Assembly: GCF_023573145.1 (NCBI RefSeq)
Contig: NZ_CP097635.1
Span: forward strand, 2,480,001-2,544,000
Direction of reading: 5' to 3'
Source: Aquincola tertiaricarbonis
Lineage (GTDB): Bacteria; Pseudomonadota; Gammaproteobacteria; Burkholderiales; Burkholderiaceae_C
DNA length: 64,000 nt
Positions 25,030-34,552 of this stretch are shown in pieces. Position numbers and translations under genes: made by a program. Numbering within the stretch: the stretch's first letter is position 1; every line of letters begins with the position of its first letter. The notes below the pieces were generated by a model. The model was not told the DNA's origin and did no database searches. It saw only the letters and a program-made list of their open reading frames with translations.

Positions 25030-28000
25030 TTGAATCACGTCTTCCGCGTTGTCTGGAATGAAGCCCGTGGATGTTGGTTGGCCGTGGCAGAACACTGCCC
25101 GGGTCGCGGCAAGTCTTCCAGCAGCAAGGCCGTGGCGGCCGTGGTGCTGGCGGCCGGCGGCGTCGCCGCGCATGGCCAGGTGGCCTTGGTCGATGGACAC
25201 GGCGGCACCGGCTGCAACGTGATGGTGACGGGCGCCAATTGCAGCCTGCCCAACAGCAACGCGATCTTCACCAACTTCTACACCCAGGGCGGCGCCGGCA
25301 GCGGCGGCGGCGCGGGCCTGGGCGGTGTGTTCTTCGTCAACTCGGGCGCCTCGCTGTCGCTGGACAACGTGTCGTTCCAGCGCAATGCGGTCAAGGGCGG
25401 CGAGGGCGGCAGCACCCCCGACGTGAACATCAGCGGCGCCACGCTGTCACTGGTGGAGAAGACGGCCGACGTCACCTCCGTCACCGCCTTCCAGGTCAAG
25501 CCCACCATCGTCAGCGAGAGCGGGCAGCTCAAGGTCACGGGCGTCACGCTGGGCTCGGCCAACCCGCTGCTCAAGGCTGACGGCCAGGTCTCGCTGGGTG
25601 GCAGCGCCGGGGTCATCGACACGGTGTCGGGCACCACCGTCACGTTCAAGGAAAGCGTCGCGATCTCGCCGGACGCGATCAAGACGCTGGGCAGCGCCAA
25701 CTACGCCAGTGGCGCCACCACCATCAGCAGCGCCAACTTCGCGGGCCTGGCCAACTCCGACATTGCCACCGGCATGACGGTGGTGGGTACGGGCATCGAA
25801 GCGGGCACCACCATCACGGCGGTGACGCGCGATGCGAACAATGCGGTGACCTCGATCACGCTGAGCACGGGCACCACCCAGGCCGGCGCCGGCGCGCAAC
25901 TGAGCCTGGTCAACGTCACCAGCTTCCAGGCTTCGCAATTCACGAAGCCCACGGGCCTGTTGCCCAACCAGCTGAAGATCTCGGCCACCGGCCTGGGCCT
26001 GGCCGTGGGCATGACGCTGAGCGGCGACGGCGTGCCTGCGGGCACCCGGGTGGTGGACATCCAGGGTGACGTGGTCACGCTGTCGCAGCCGATCACCGGC
26101 CTCAGCTTCACCGGCAGCCTGCCCATCGGCACGGTGGGTGGCAACCAGATCCAGCTGGCCATGGCGGACAGCCGCTTCACCGTGGGCACGGCCATCTCGG
26201 GCACGGGCATTCCGGCCGGCACCATCATCACGGCGGTGGACGCGCAGACCGGCAAGCTCACGCTGAGCAGCAACCTGACCGCGATCCCCGACGAGCTGAG
26301 CACCAAGAGCATCCTGGCGCAGACCGGCGCCACGCTGGTGCTCAAGAGCGCCAACGGCCTGCAGGTGGGCATGACGCTGGAAGGCGACGGCATCGCCGAC
26401 GGCACCCGCATCGTCTCGATCAACGGCAACACGGTGACGCTGAGTGCCGCGCCCAGTGCGCCGGTCACCGGCTTCCTGGCCAGCTCGGCCTTCAGCACCG
26501 GCGGCTCGATGAACAGCATCGGCACCACCGGCGCCACCGGCCGCAACGGCGGCAACGGCAACAGCGCGCGCAGCAGCGTGGTGTGGATCACCGACGGCGA
26601 GGGCCGCAGCGGCAGCAATGGCGGCAATGCCAACTCGGGCGCCACTGGTGGCGTGGGCGGCCGCGGCGGCAATGGCGGCAACGGCAGCGCGGGCGCGCCG
26701 TTCAACTACGGCCTGACCTTCGCGATGCTGAACGCCACCAAGACGGCGGTGGCCGACACGGCTGCGGCGGCAGGTGCGCTGGCTACCTTCCCGCCCAATG
26801 CCGTGCTGTCGGCCGCGCACGTGATCGCGGCCGGGGTGGCCTATGTGGACCTGGGTGTGTCCATCGCCAACCTGGTCCAGTGGGGCATCGACCTGGGCCA
26901 GGGCCTGGCCGGACGTGGCGGTGACGGTGGCGCTGGCGGCCGGGGTGGCAACGGCAGCACCTTTTATGGCGGTGGCGCGGGCGGCAACGGCGGCGCGGGC
27001 GGCAACGGCGCGCTGTCGGGCACCGACGGTGGTGCGGGCGGCGACGGCGGCAACGGCGGTGCAGGCGGCTTCGGGGCGGGCGGTGGCTCGGGCGGTGCCG
27101 GCGGCAACGGCGGCAGCACCGGCAATGCCACCGACGGCGGTGGCGGCGCGGGCGGCGTGGCCGGCTTCGGCGGTGGCGTGGGCAGCGACGGCGACGGTCT
27201 CTACGGCGGCGGTGGCTCAGGCTACGGCGGCGCCATCTTCGTGCGCAATGGCGGCACGCTGCGCATCACCGGCAATGCGCTCTTCAGCGACAACACGGTG
27301 CTGGCCGGATCCAGCAACAACGGCGGCGCCTCCGGCCAGGCGGCCGGCTCCGACATCTTCATGATGAAGGGCTCGGACGTGACGCTGGCCCCGGGCGCGG
27401 GCAAGACCATCCGCATCGAAGGCCAGATTGCCGACGACAGCGCGGCCAGCATCGGCAGCGGCAGCGCCGCTGCAGGCGCGGGCGCAGACCTGCGCATCGC
27501 GGGCGGCGGCCTGGTGCAGCTGGCTGGGCAGAACACCTACTCGGGCAAGACCATCATCGAAGGCGGCACGCTGGAGACCACGCTGGGCCAGGGCATCCAC
27601 TCGGCCAGCTCGGTGGTGTTCAACGGCCAGGGCCAGATCGGTTCGCTGGCACCGCATGCCAATGCGGGCGTGCTGCTGCTCAGCGAGAACGTGATCCAGC
27701 GCGCCGGTGCCAGCGTGCCCGGCCAGTTCATCTGGAGCGGCGCGGGCGGCTTTGCGGCCGGCACCAGCGGCGGCATCACCGTGGAGATGGGCCGCACCGC
27801 CGGCAATGCCGCGCAAACGCTGCAGTGGGGCAGCAACTACCTGTCCACGAACTCGACGCTGGTGTTCGGCTCTGAATACGGCCTGGGCTCGGTGTTCTTC
27901 AAGAACGACATCAACCTGGCGGGCCAGACCGGCAACGTGGTGGTGTTCGACAGCCAGCAGGTGGTGGACGGCGCTGCGGTGCGCGACGCGGCCTACCTGA

Positions 28001-31000
28001 AGGGCAAGCTGACCAACGGCTCGCTGCGCGTGGGCAGCGCCGGCTACGACGGCACGCTGTACCTCACGGCGCAGAACGAGCTGAGCGCCATCACCGTCAA
28101 CAGCGGCGTGGTGAGCACGCTGGCTGACGACGGCAGCGCCCCGGGCCGCGCCCTGCGCAGCAGCGGCGGCAGCATCACGGTCAACGGCGGCACGCTGGTG
28201 CTGGCCGGTGCCGAGAAGGCCACCAGCCTGAACGTGGCGGCCGGCGGCCAGCTGGTCACGGCCGGCGCCTTTGAAGCCGCCACGGTGGACAACCGTGGCG
28301 TCAGCTCCCTGGCCGGCGCCAACACGCTGGGCAGCGTGGCCAACCGCGCCAATGCGGCGCTGAACCTGCTGGGCGCCACCACGGTGGCCGGCAGCATCCA
28401 CAACGAAGCCGGTGCCACGCTGAACCAGCTGGAAGCCGTGCAGGCCGGCGCCGTGCTCAACAACGGCACCTGGGCGGTGGACGGCGACCGCAGCCTGACC
28501 ACCAACACCGTGGCCGGCAACGGCAGCTTCGTGCTGGCGCAGGAAGGCAGCCGCCTCACGCTGAACCTGGGCAGCGACTCGCAGTTCGACGGCACGGTGC
28601 AAGGCGCCGGTGCGCTGGTCAAGGCCGGCAACAGCACGCTGTCGCTGAGCGGCGCCAGCACCCACACCGGCGGCACCACGGTGCAGGCCGGCACGCTGGA
28701 CACCAGCGCGGGCGGCACGCTGGCCGACAACGGCGCCATCACCGTGGCAGCGGGCGCGCGCTTCATCGCGGGCACGGCCGACACCGTAGGCGCCATGACC
28801 AACCGGGGCACCGTGGAGCTGAACGCCGCGCACACCGTGGCTTCGCTGACCAATGCCGACGGCGGCACGCTGCAGCAACGCACCGTGCTCACCAGCACCG
28901 GCAGCCTGGACAACCAGGCCGGCGGCACGATCAACCAGTCGGCCGACATCAGCGCCGACGTGGTGGCCAACAGCGGCAGCTTGAACGTCAGCGGTGACCG
29001 CACCATCAGCACCCGCGGCCTGATCGGCGAAACCACCGGCCGCATCAACGTCGACGCGCGTCTGACGCTGGCGCAGTCCGACAACTCGGTGTATGCCGGT
29101 GCCCTCGAAGGCACGGGCGCGCTGGACAAGACCGGCGCCGGCCTGCTGGTGCTGGCCGGCACCAGCGGCCTCACCGGCGCGCTGACGGTGCAGGCCGGCA
29201 GCGTGGACGTGACCGGCAGCATCGCCAGCGGCACCGTGCAGGTGGCGCAGGGTGTGGCCATGGGCGTGGGCAGCAACGCGCTGGCCACCACCGCGCAGGT
29301 GAGCAACGCCGGCACCTTCGACGTGCGAGGCGACATCCGCGTGGCCTCGGTGGTGAACACCGGCACGCTGAACAACAGCGGCCACCTGCAGGCCGGCAGC
29401 CTGGTCAACGAAGCCGTGGTCAACACCAGCGGCGCGGTCACGGCCGACTCGGTCGTCAACAACGGCCAATGGTCGGTGGAAGGCGAGCGCCGCATCACCA
29501 CGGCTGCGCTCACAGGCCGCGGCAATTTCGACATGACCCAGGGCAGCTCGCAGCTGGTGGTCGACCAGTCGGGCGACTCCACGTTCGAGGGCGTGTTCAG
29601 CGGCCAGGGCAGCCTGGCCAAGGCGGGTGCGGGCACGCTGTCCATCAGCGGCGCCAACACCCACACCGGCGGCACCGTGGTGCGTGCCGGCACGCTGCAG
29701 ACGGTGGCGGGCGGCACGCTGGCCGACATCGGCGCGGTGGTGGTGGATGCGGGTGCGGCCTTCAAGGCCAACACCGCCGACACCATCGGCGCCGTGTCCA
29801 ACAGCGGCACACTGGAACTCAATGCGGCGCACAGCGTGGCTTCGCTGGCCAATGCCGAAGGCGGCAGCGCCTTCGTCAATGCCGCGCTCAGCAGCACCGG
29901 CAACGTGGCCAACCTGGCCGGCGGCACGCTGAACCAGGCGGCCGACGTGGCCGCGGCTGCCGTGGGCAACAGCGGCACCTGGCACGTGCTGGGCCAGCGC
30001 AGCATCACCACTGGCGCGCTGGTGGGTGAAGCCAGCGGCCGCCTGGTGCTGGGCACCGCGGCCGACAGCCTGGCGCTGACGCAAAGCGGCAATGCCAGCT
30101 ATGCCGGTGCCATCGAAGGCGCGGGCACGCTGAACAAGCGTGGTGCCGGCACCCTGGTGCTGGCCGGCAACAGCAGCCACACCGGCGCGCTGAACGTGCA
30201 GGCCGGCGCGCTGGAGGTGACGGGCCAAACCGCCGCCAGCAGCGTGCAGGTGTCGCGCGGCGCCAATCTGGCCCTGGCCGGCAATGCGCTGGCCGCCACG
30301 GCCACGCTGGGCAACGACGGCACGCTGGACCTGCGCGCCGACAACCGCGTGGGTGCCTTCGTCAACAGCGGCACCGTCAACGGCGCCGGCAAGCTGACGG
30401 CCGACACCTATGCGCTGAACGACGGCAGCGTGATCAATGCCAACCTGGGTGCGGGCACGCTCACCACGCAAGGCAAGGTGCTGCTCAACGGCACCAGCGA
30501 TGCGGCGGTGGTCAACGTGTTGGCCGACAGCCTGCTGACCCTGGGCGGTGTCGATCGCCTGTCTCGCCAGGCGGCGCTGACGGTGGAAGGCAAGCTGCTG
30601 CTGGGCAATGGCGACCAGACGGTGCGCACACTGGCCGGCGCGGGCAGCGTCGACATGCAGGCCTACCACCTGGTGGTGACCAACGGCGGCACCTTCACCG
30701 GCACGCTGACCAGCTCGGGCGGCAGCTCGCTGTCCACCAACGGCGGTGCGCTCAGCCTCACCGGTGCCAGCTCGGTGCAGACGCAGGCGCTGGACCTCAG
30801 CGGCGGCAGTTCGCTGAGCATGGCCGCGGGCTCGGCCCTGAGCACGGGCAATGCCACGGTGGAGGCCGGCAGCATGCTGCGCATGGCCGACAGTGCGACC
30901 TTCCAGTACCAGACCCTGAGCGGTCGCGGCACGGTGGAATCTGCGCACTTTGCCAATGCCAACGGCGCCAAGGTGGCGGGTGCGCTCACTTTCACCGGTG

Positions 31001-32469
31001 ACTTTGCCAACCAGGGCCAGCTGGCGCCGGGCTTCTCGCCGGGCACCGTGACCATCCTGGGCAACTACACCGAGTCGGGCACGCTGGACCTGGAACTGGC
31101 CGGCACCACCCCGGGCACCGAGCACGACCAGGTGCGCGTGGGCGGCACCGTCACGGCCGCCGCCGGCAGCCGCCTGGTGTTCATGCCCTGGAATGGCGTG
31201 GAGCCCAAGCTGGGCCAGGTGTACCAGGTGGTGGCCGATGCCAACGGCAACGGCAAGCGCATCAACGGCGCGTTCGGCCAGGTGCAGTACGACGCCGATG
31301 GCGTGGCCGGCAGCGGCACCGCCGCCGACAGTGCCGCCGTGGTGCTGGACGTGGCCACCGGCCGCGCCTTCGCCACCGGCCTGAACCGCGCCGGCAGCCA
31401 GATCACCGAACTGGGTGCCACCGACTCGCAACGTGCGGCCGTCGGTGCCTTGTTCGGGGCGGCCACCGCGCAGGTGGGCGTGCAGCAGATCGACACCGCC
31501 CTGGCGCTGGGCGCCAACGCGGCCGAGGTGCTGACCACCGCCAGTGGCGTGCGCAAGCTGGTGCCCGAGTTCTATGGGGCGATGGCCGACTACGGCTTCA
31601 CCGCATCGACCACGCTGTCTCGCCTGTTGGTGCAACGGGCCGGTGCCGAGTTCGGCCTGCGGCCAATACAGCGCGGCGGCTTCTATGCCGCGGTGCAGAG
31701 CGACAGCGCCAAGCCGGGCGACGACGCCAAGCTGCGCCGCAGCGAGTTCGTGCTGGGTGGCGACTGGCAGCTGACGCCTTCGTTCGCGCTGGGCGCCGCG
31801 CTGGTCTCCAGCCACGGCAGCCTGGACGGTGCCTTCGGCAGCGGCGACGTCAAGGGCGAAGCCTTCCGCCTGTACGCCAAGGGCAACCTGGGCGAGCGCC
31901 TGACGGTGCTGGGCGGCATCGGCCACGGCAGCTACCGCTACGAGCTGAGGCGCGCAGCGGTGGTGGGCGAAGCCCGCGGCGACACCGACGGCGGCGGCAC
32001 CACGGCCAACTTCGGCCTGGTGTATGAAGCCTTCCAGGGCCGCGAAGTGACGGCACGCCCGTACCTGAGCGTGGACTGGGGCAGCTTCGACGTCGACGGC
32101 TTTGCCGAGACCGGCTCCAGCCACCGCCTGGTGATGGACGACTACCGCACCCGCCGCACCACGGCCACCGTGGGCAGCATGTTCGAGTGGAAGAGCGCAC
32201 TGGGCGGCCGGGCGACCACCGTCACCGCCGACGCGGCGCTGCGCACGGTGCTGGGCGAAGGCAACCGCGTGCAGGGCGCGCGGCTGGGCATCGATACCAC
32301 GGTGCAGTTCCCGGTGACCTACGAGAGCCGCAAGCGCACGCAGGCGGTGGTGGGGCTGGCCGGCAGCATCCGCCTGAGCGATGCGGTGACGGCTGGCGCC
32401 GCCATCGACGCCGCGCTGGGCGGCAATGGCGACACCGGCGTCAAGGCGCAGCTGAACGTGGCGTTCTGA
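25030..32469 (+). CDS. Giant type V autotransporter adhesin with extended signal peptide (TTG start)
   Basis: The TTG at 25030 is chosen because it begins an extended signal peptide region (LNHVFRVVWNEARGCWLAV, then a GRGK basic stretch and a hydrophobic core ending AAHGQ). The sequence upstream is not family-like. 2479 residues. Passenger: four diverged copies of a G(M/T)xxxGxGIxxGTxI motif near residues 248, 327, 386 and 447. Then a GGNGG-rich stretch (about 500-735), broken by a roughly 75-residue hydrophobic, glycine-poor insert. Next come beta-helix repeats of the autotransporter-associated type (GAGTLVLAGNSSHTGAL and GNSTLSLSGASTHTGG), including a duplication of about 330 residues. The C-terminal ~270 residues form the 12-strand beta-barrel and end LNVAF with terminal Phe. 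It inserts in the outer membrane and displays the passenger. Adhesion or autoaggregation is likely but not proven. It is divergent from the chemoreceptor gene. Confidence 0.92.
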   Translation: MNHVFRVVWNEARGCWLAVAEHCPGRGKSSSSKAVAAVVLAAGGVAAHGQVALVDGHGGTGCNVMVTGANCSLPNSNAIFTNFYTQGGAGSGGGAGLGGVFFVNSGASLSLDNVSFQRNAVKGGEGGSTPDVNISGATLSLVEKTADVTSVTAFQVKPTIVSESGQLKVTGVTLGSANPLLKADGQVSLGGSAGVIDTVSGTTVTFKESVAISPDAIKTLGSANYASGATTISSANFAGLANSDIATGMTVVGTGIEAGTTITAVTRDANNAVTSITLSTGTTQAGAGAQLSLVNVTSFQASQFTKPTGLLPNQLKISATGLGLAVGMTLSGDGVPAGTRVVDIQGDVVTLSQPITGLSFTGSLPIGTVGGNQIQLAMADSRFTVGTAISGTGIPAGTIITAVDAQTGKLTLSSNLTAIPDELSTKSILAQTGATLVLKSANGLQVGMTLEGDGIADGTRIVSINGNTVTLSAAPSAPVTGFLASSAFSTGGSMNSIGTTGATGRNGGNGNSARSSVVWITDGEGRSGSNGGNANSGATGGVGGRGGNGGNGSAGAPFNYGLTFAMLNATKTAVADTAAAAGALATFPPNAVLSAAHVIAAGVAYVDLGVSIANLVQWGIDLGQGLAGRGGDGGAGGRGGNGSTFYGGGAGGNGGAGGNGALSGTDGGAGGDGGNGGAGGFGAGGGSGGAGGNGGSTGNATDGGGGAGGVAGFGGGVGSDGDGLYGGGGSGYGGAIFVRNGGTLRITGNALFSDNTVLAGSSNNGGASGQAAGSDIFMMKGSDVTLAPGAGKTIRIEGQIADDSAASIGSGSAAAGAGADLRIAGGGLVQLAGQNTYSGKTIIEGGTLETTLGQGIHSASSVVFNGQGQIGSLAPHANAGVLLLSENVIQRAGASVPGQFIWSGAGGFAAGTSGGITVEMGRTAGNAAQTLQWGSNYLSTNSTLVFGSEYGLGSVFFKNDINLAGQTGNVVVFDSQQVVDGAAVRDAAYLKGKLTNGSLRVGSAGYDGTLYLTAQNELSAITVNSGVVSTLADDGSAPGRALRSSGGSITVNGGTLVLAGAEKATSLNVAAGGQLVTAGAFEAATVDNRGVSSLAGANTLGSVANRANAALNLLGATTVAGSIHNEAGATLNQLEAVQAGAVLNNGTWAVDGDRSLTTNTVAGNGSFVLAQEGSRLTLNLGSDSQFDGTVQGAGALVKAGNSTLSLSGASTHTGGTTVQAGTLDTSAGGTLADNGAITVAAGARFIAGTADTVGAMTNRGTVELNAAHTVASLTNADGGTLQQRTVLTSTGSLDNQAGGTINQSADISADVVANSGSLNVSGDRTISTRGLIGETTGRINVDARLTLAQSDNSVYAGALEGTGALDKTGAGLLVLAGTSGLTGALTVQAGSVDVTGSIASGTVQVAQGVAMGVGSNALATTAQVSNAGTFDVRGDIRVASVVNTGTLNNSGHLQAGSLVNEAVVNTSGAVTADSVVNNGQWSVEGERRITTAALTGRGNFDMTQGSSQLVVDQSGDSTFEGVFSGQGSLAKAGAGTLSISGANTHTGGTVVRAGTLQTVAGGTLADIGAVVVDAGAAFKANTADTIGAVSNSGTLELNAAHSVASLANAEGGSAFVNAALSSTGNVANLAGGTLNQAADVAAAAVGNSGTWHVLGQRSITTGALVGEASGRLVLGTAADSLALTQSGNASYAGAIEGAGTLNKRGAGTLVLAGNSSHTGALNVQAGALEVTGQTAASSVQVSRGANLALAGNALAATATLGNDGTLDLRADNRVGAFVNSGTVNGAGKLTADTYALNDGSVINANLGAGTLTTQGKVLLNGTSDAAVVNVLADSLLTLGGVDRLSRQAALTVEGKLLLGNGDQTVRTLAGAGSVDMQAYHLVVTNGGTFTGTLTSSGGSSLSTNGGALSLTGASSVQTQALDLSGGSSLSMAAGSALSTGNATVEAGSMLRMADSATFQYQTLSGRGTVESAHFANANGAKVAGALTFTGDFANQGQLAPGFSPGTVTILGNYTESGTLDLELAGTTPGTEHDQVRVGGTVTAAAGSRLVFMPWNGVEPKLGQVYQVVADANGNGKRINGAFGQVQYDADGVAGSGTAADSAAVVLDVATGRAFATGLNRAGSQITELGATDSQRAAVGALFGAATAQVGVQQIDTALALGANAAEVLTTASGVRKLVPEFYGAMADYGFTASTTLSRLLVQRAGAEFGLRPIQRGGFYAAVQSDSAKPGDDAKLRRSEFVLGGDWQLTPSFALGAALVSSHGSLDGAFGSGDVKGEAFRLYAKGNLGERLTVLGGIGHGSYRYELRRAAVVGEARGDTDGGGTTANFGLVYEAFQGREVTARPYLSVDWGSFDVDGFAETGSSHRLVMDDYRTRRTTATVGSMFEWKSALGGRATTVTADAALRTVLGEGNRVQGARLGIDTTVQFPVTYESRKRTQAVVGLAGSIRLSDAVTAGAAIDAALGGNGDTGVKAQLNVAF
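26520..27240 (+). repeat. Glycine-rich GGNGG/GGAGG repeat region of the autotransporter passenger
   Basis: Dense GGC-GGC-AAC and GGT-GGC-GCG codon repeats encode GG(N/A/D)GG units. The run is interrupted at about 26700-26915 by a glycine-poor hydrophobic segment. At DNA level it consists of imperfect 6-15 base tandem repeats, prone to length change. Confidence 0.8.
28450..30420 (+). repeat. Two diverged direct repeats of about 1 kb inside the autotransporter
   Basis: The segment from about 28450 and the segment from about 29455 encode the same order of motifs: NNGxWxVxGxRxxTT, the TLSxSGAxTHTGGTxVxAGTL block, GGTLADxGAxxVxAGAxFxA, NTADTxGA, ELNAAHxVASLxNAxGG, and a second beta-strand block ending near LRADNRVGAF or VRGDIRVASV. 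They are diverged at sequence level. This reflects internal duplication that lengthened the beta-helix. Confidence 0.75.
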
Positions 32470-32480
32470 CGACCCCGCTC

Positions 32481-34049
32481 TCAGGCTCCGGCGGCCACGG
32501 CTTCCACCCGGAAGCCGGCCACCGACTGCGCCAGCTGCTGCGCCTGCTGGCGCAGCCGTTCGGCGGCGGCGGCGCTTTGCTCCACCAGCGCCGCGTTCTG
32601 CTGCGTGGCCTCGTCGATCAGGGTGACGGCCTGGCCCACCTGGGCCACGCCACCGCTCTGGTCGCGGTTGGCCACGCTGATCTCGCTGACGATGTGGCTC
32701 ACGCGGCGGATCGCCTCCACGATCTCCTGCATCGCCGCGCCGGCCCGGTCGGCCTTGGCCGTGCCCGACTCCACGCGCTCGGCGCTGGCCTGTATCAGCT
32801 CCTTGATCTGGCGGGCTGCGTCGGCGCTGCGCTGGGCCAGGCCCCGCACTTCACCGGCCACCACCGCAAAGCCGCGGCCCTGCTCGCCGGCCCGCGCCGC
32901 CTCCACCGCGGCATTGAGCGCCAGGATGTTGGTCTGGAACGCGATGCCGTCGATGGTGCCGATGATGTCCACGATGCGGCGCGAAGAGTCCTGGATGCCG
33001 TGCATCGTCTGCACCACTTCGTTCACCGCCTCGTGCCCGCCCATCGCGGCGGCCTGGGCGCCATGCGCCAGGTCGTCGGCCTGGTGGGCATGGTCCGAGG
33101 TCTGGCGCACGGTGGAGCCCAGCTCCTCCATCGACGCTGCCGTTTCCTGCAGCGCCGAGGCCTGCCGCTCGGTGCGTGACGACAGGTCGAGGTTGCCGCT
33201 GGCGATCTCCGCCGTGGCGCGGGCCACTTCGTCGGCGCCGCGGCGCACGTCGCCGATCACCTGGCCCAGCGTGGCGCAGGTGGTGTTGAGCGTGCCCAGC
33301 AGCGCCGAGACCTCGTCACCCCCGTCGGCCCGCGCCCGCACCGACAGGTCGCCTTCACCGATGCGGCGCGCCAGGTGCTGCGCTTCGCGCAGCGGCCGCG
33401 TCATGCTACGCACCAGCCACACCGCCACCCAGACGGTGAAACCCAGCGCCACCAGCGCGGCTGCCGCCATCACCCAGCCCATGCGGGCCAGCAGGCCCAG
33501 CACCGTGGCTTCACTTTCAGAGAGGTTGGTGTTCAACCGGTCCGCCAGCTTGTCCAGTGCCGCGAAGAAGGGCGCCATCATTGGCGTCATCTCCTCGTCG
33601 GCGGCGAACGAAGCTTCGGCCTGCTTGCCTTCCATCAGCATGCGGCCGATGCGCTGCACACCGGCGGCATAGGTCTTCTGGCGCTTGATCACCTCTTCGG
33701 CCAATGCAGCCGTGTCGGGATGGTGGCTGGCCAGCTCACGCTGCAGCTGCGCCAGGCCATCGACGATGCGCGCATTGCGCGCTTCGATGCCCTGCATCAG
33801 CTGCTTTTGCTGCGTGGCGCTGGGTGAGACCAGCGCCTGCAGGCTGTCGACTGCGCTTTGCTTGGCCAGTTGCTGAACGGTGCGGGCCAGCTCCATCAGG
33901 CTGCGCTCCTGCGCAGCCACCTGGGTGGCCCGGCTCACCTGCCACAGCGCACCGCCCGAGGTGCCGAGTGCGGCCAGCATGGCCAGCGCGCACAGCCCCA
34001 GCGCCAGCCACACGCGCACGCCGATGGAGAAACGTTTGAGCGACAACAC
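32481..34049 (-). CDS. Methyl-accepting chemotaxis protein, second in an operon with a periplasmic helical protein
   Basis: 522 residues from a GTG at 34049 (AAGG seven bases upstream; VLSLKRFSIGVRVWLALG is a typical receptor start). TM1 is about 8-30. The periplasmic domain is a four-helix bundle (SLMELARTVQQLAKQSAVDS and QKQLMQGIEARNARIVDGL). TM2 is about 190-212, then a HAMP domain (RSMTRPLREAQHLARRIGEG). The signalling hairpin carries the conserved tip [20 protein letters not shown]. There is no pentapeptide tether. It is downstream of the secreted helical-bundle gene by 34 bases on the same strand, so it shares the sigma-28 promoter at 34553-34579. That suggests the soluble protein feeds this receptor. 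Confidence 0.95.
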   Translation of the reverse strand: MLSLKRFSIGVRVWLALGLCALAMLAALGTSGGALWQVSRATQVAAQERSLMELARTVQQLAKQSAVDSLQALVSPSATQQKQLMQGIEARNARIVDGLAQLQRELASHHPDTAALAEEVIKRQKTYAAGVQRIGRMLMEGKQAEASFAADEEMTPMMAPFFAALDKLADRLNTNLSESEATVLGLLARMGWVMAAAALVALGFTVWVAVWLVRSMTRPLREAQHLARRIGEGDLSVRARADGGDEVSALLGTLNTTCATLGQVIGDVRRGADEVARATAEIASGNLDLSSRTERQASALQETAASMEELGSTVRQTSDHAHQADDLAHGAQAAAMGGHEAVNEVVQTMHGIQDSSRRIVDIIGTIDGIAFQTNILALNAAVEAARAGEQGRGFAVVAGEVRGLAQRSADAARQIKELIQASAERVESGTAKADRAGAAMQEIVEAIRRVSHIVSEISVANRDQSGGVAQVGQAVTLIDEATQQNAALVEQSAAAAERLRQQAQQLAQSVAGFRVEAVAAGA

Positions 34050-34083
34050 GGTACAACCTTGAGGTGGTGACCGGTGATGCGGC

Positions 34084-34497
34084 TCAGCCGCCCAGCTCGC
34101 TGACCAGCTCCTGGCAACGCGTGATGCGCTCACGCTGGATGCCGCCCGCCAGCTTGCGGGCCTCGTCCTCACGGCCGGCCAGGATGGCGGGCACCAGGTC
34201 CACTTCACGCGTCTTCTTGAAGGCGGCCCAGGTCTCGTTCAATTCCTTGAACTGTGCCTCCTTGCCGGCCGGTGCCTTCATCTTCGCCAGCTTGGCGCTC
34301 ACCGCATCGGCCGTGTCCTTGACCAGCTTCTGCTGATCGGCGCCGCGCTTGTCCTTGTTGGTGAGCATCGTCACCAGTGACTCACGCGCTGCACTCAACT
34401 GACCTCGCAGCTCGCTGAATTCGTTGGCATGGGCAGGCAAGGCAACCGGCAGCACCGCCAGCGCGGCCAGCAAGGAAACAAGGGCACGACGGATCAT
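34084..34497 (-). CDS. Secreted free-standing four-helix-bundle (chemoreceptor-sensor-like) protein
   Basis: 137 residues from the ATG at 34497 (TTGGAGTT ribosome site). Signal peptide MIRRALVSLLAALAVLPVALPAHA. The mature part is almost wholly amphipathic alpha helix: ELRGQLSAARESLVTMLT, QKLVKDTADAVSAKLAKM, QFKELNETWAAFKKTREVD, and AGREDEARKLAGGIQRERIT. The third and fourth helices closely resemble the ligand-binding bundle of chemoreceptors, but there are no membrane helices, HAMP or signalling domain. It is the first gene of an operon with a chemoreceptor. It may be a periplasmic partner that binds a ligand and docks with the receptor. No haem-binding CxxCH is present, so it is not a cytochrome c'. 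Confidence 0.8.
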   Translation of the reverse strand: MIRRALVSLLAALAVLPVALPAHANEFSELRGQLSAARESLVTMLTNKDKRGADQQKLVKDTADAVSAKLAKMKAPAGKEAQFKELNETWAAFKKTREVDLVPAILAGREDEARKLAGGIQRERITRCQELVSELGG

Positions 34498-34552
34498 GAA
34501 CAACTCCAACAACGGATGAAACGATGGGTCCCGCAAGAGCGGGCTGGGAGTT

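Noticed and set aside
26520..27240. Tandem repeats here as a possible CRISPR or satellite array
   Set aside because: Repeats are short, imperfect, in frame and encode GGxGG. There are no spacers of uniform length.
27217..32124. 1635-codon open frame on the minus strand opposite the autotransporter
   Set aside because: The His/Arg/Ala-rich translation has no family features and mirrors the codon pattern of the real gene. It is a GC-bias shadow of the repeat-rich plus-strand frame.
34084..34497. Cytochrome c' / b562-type four-helix haem protein
   Set aside because: No CxxCH and no conserved Met/His ligand pair of cytochrome b562. The helices look like a chemoreceptor sensor bundle.
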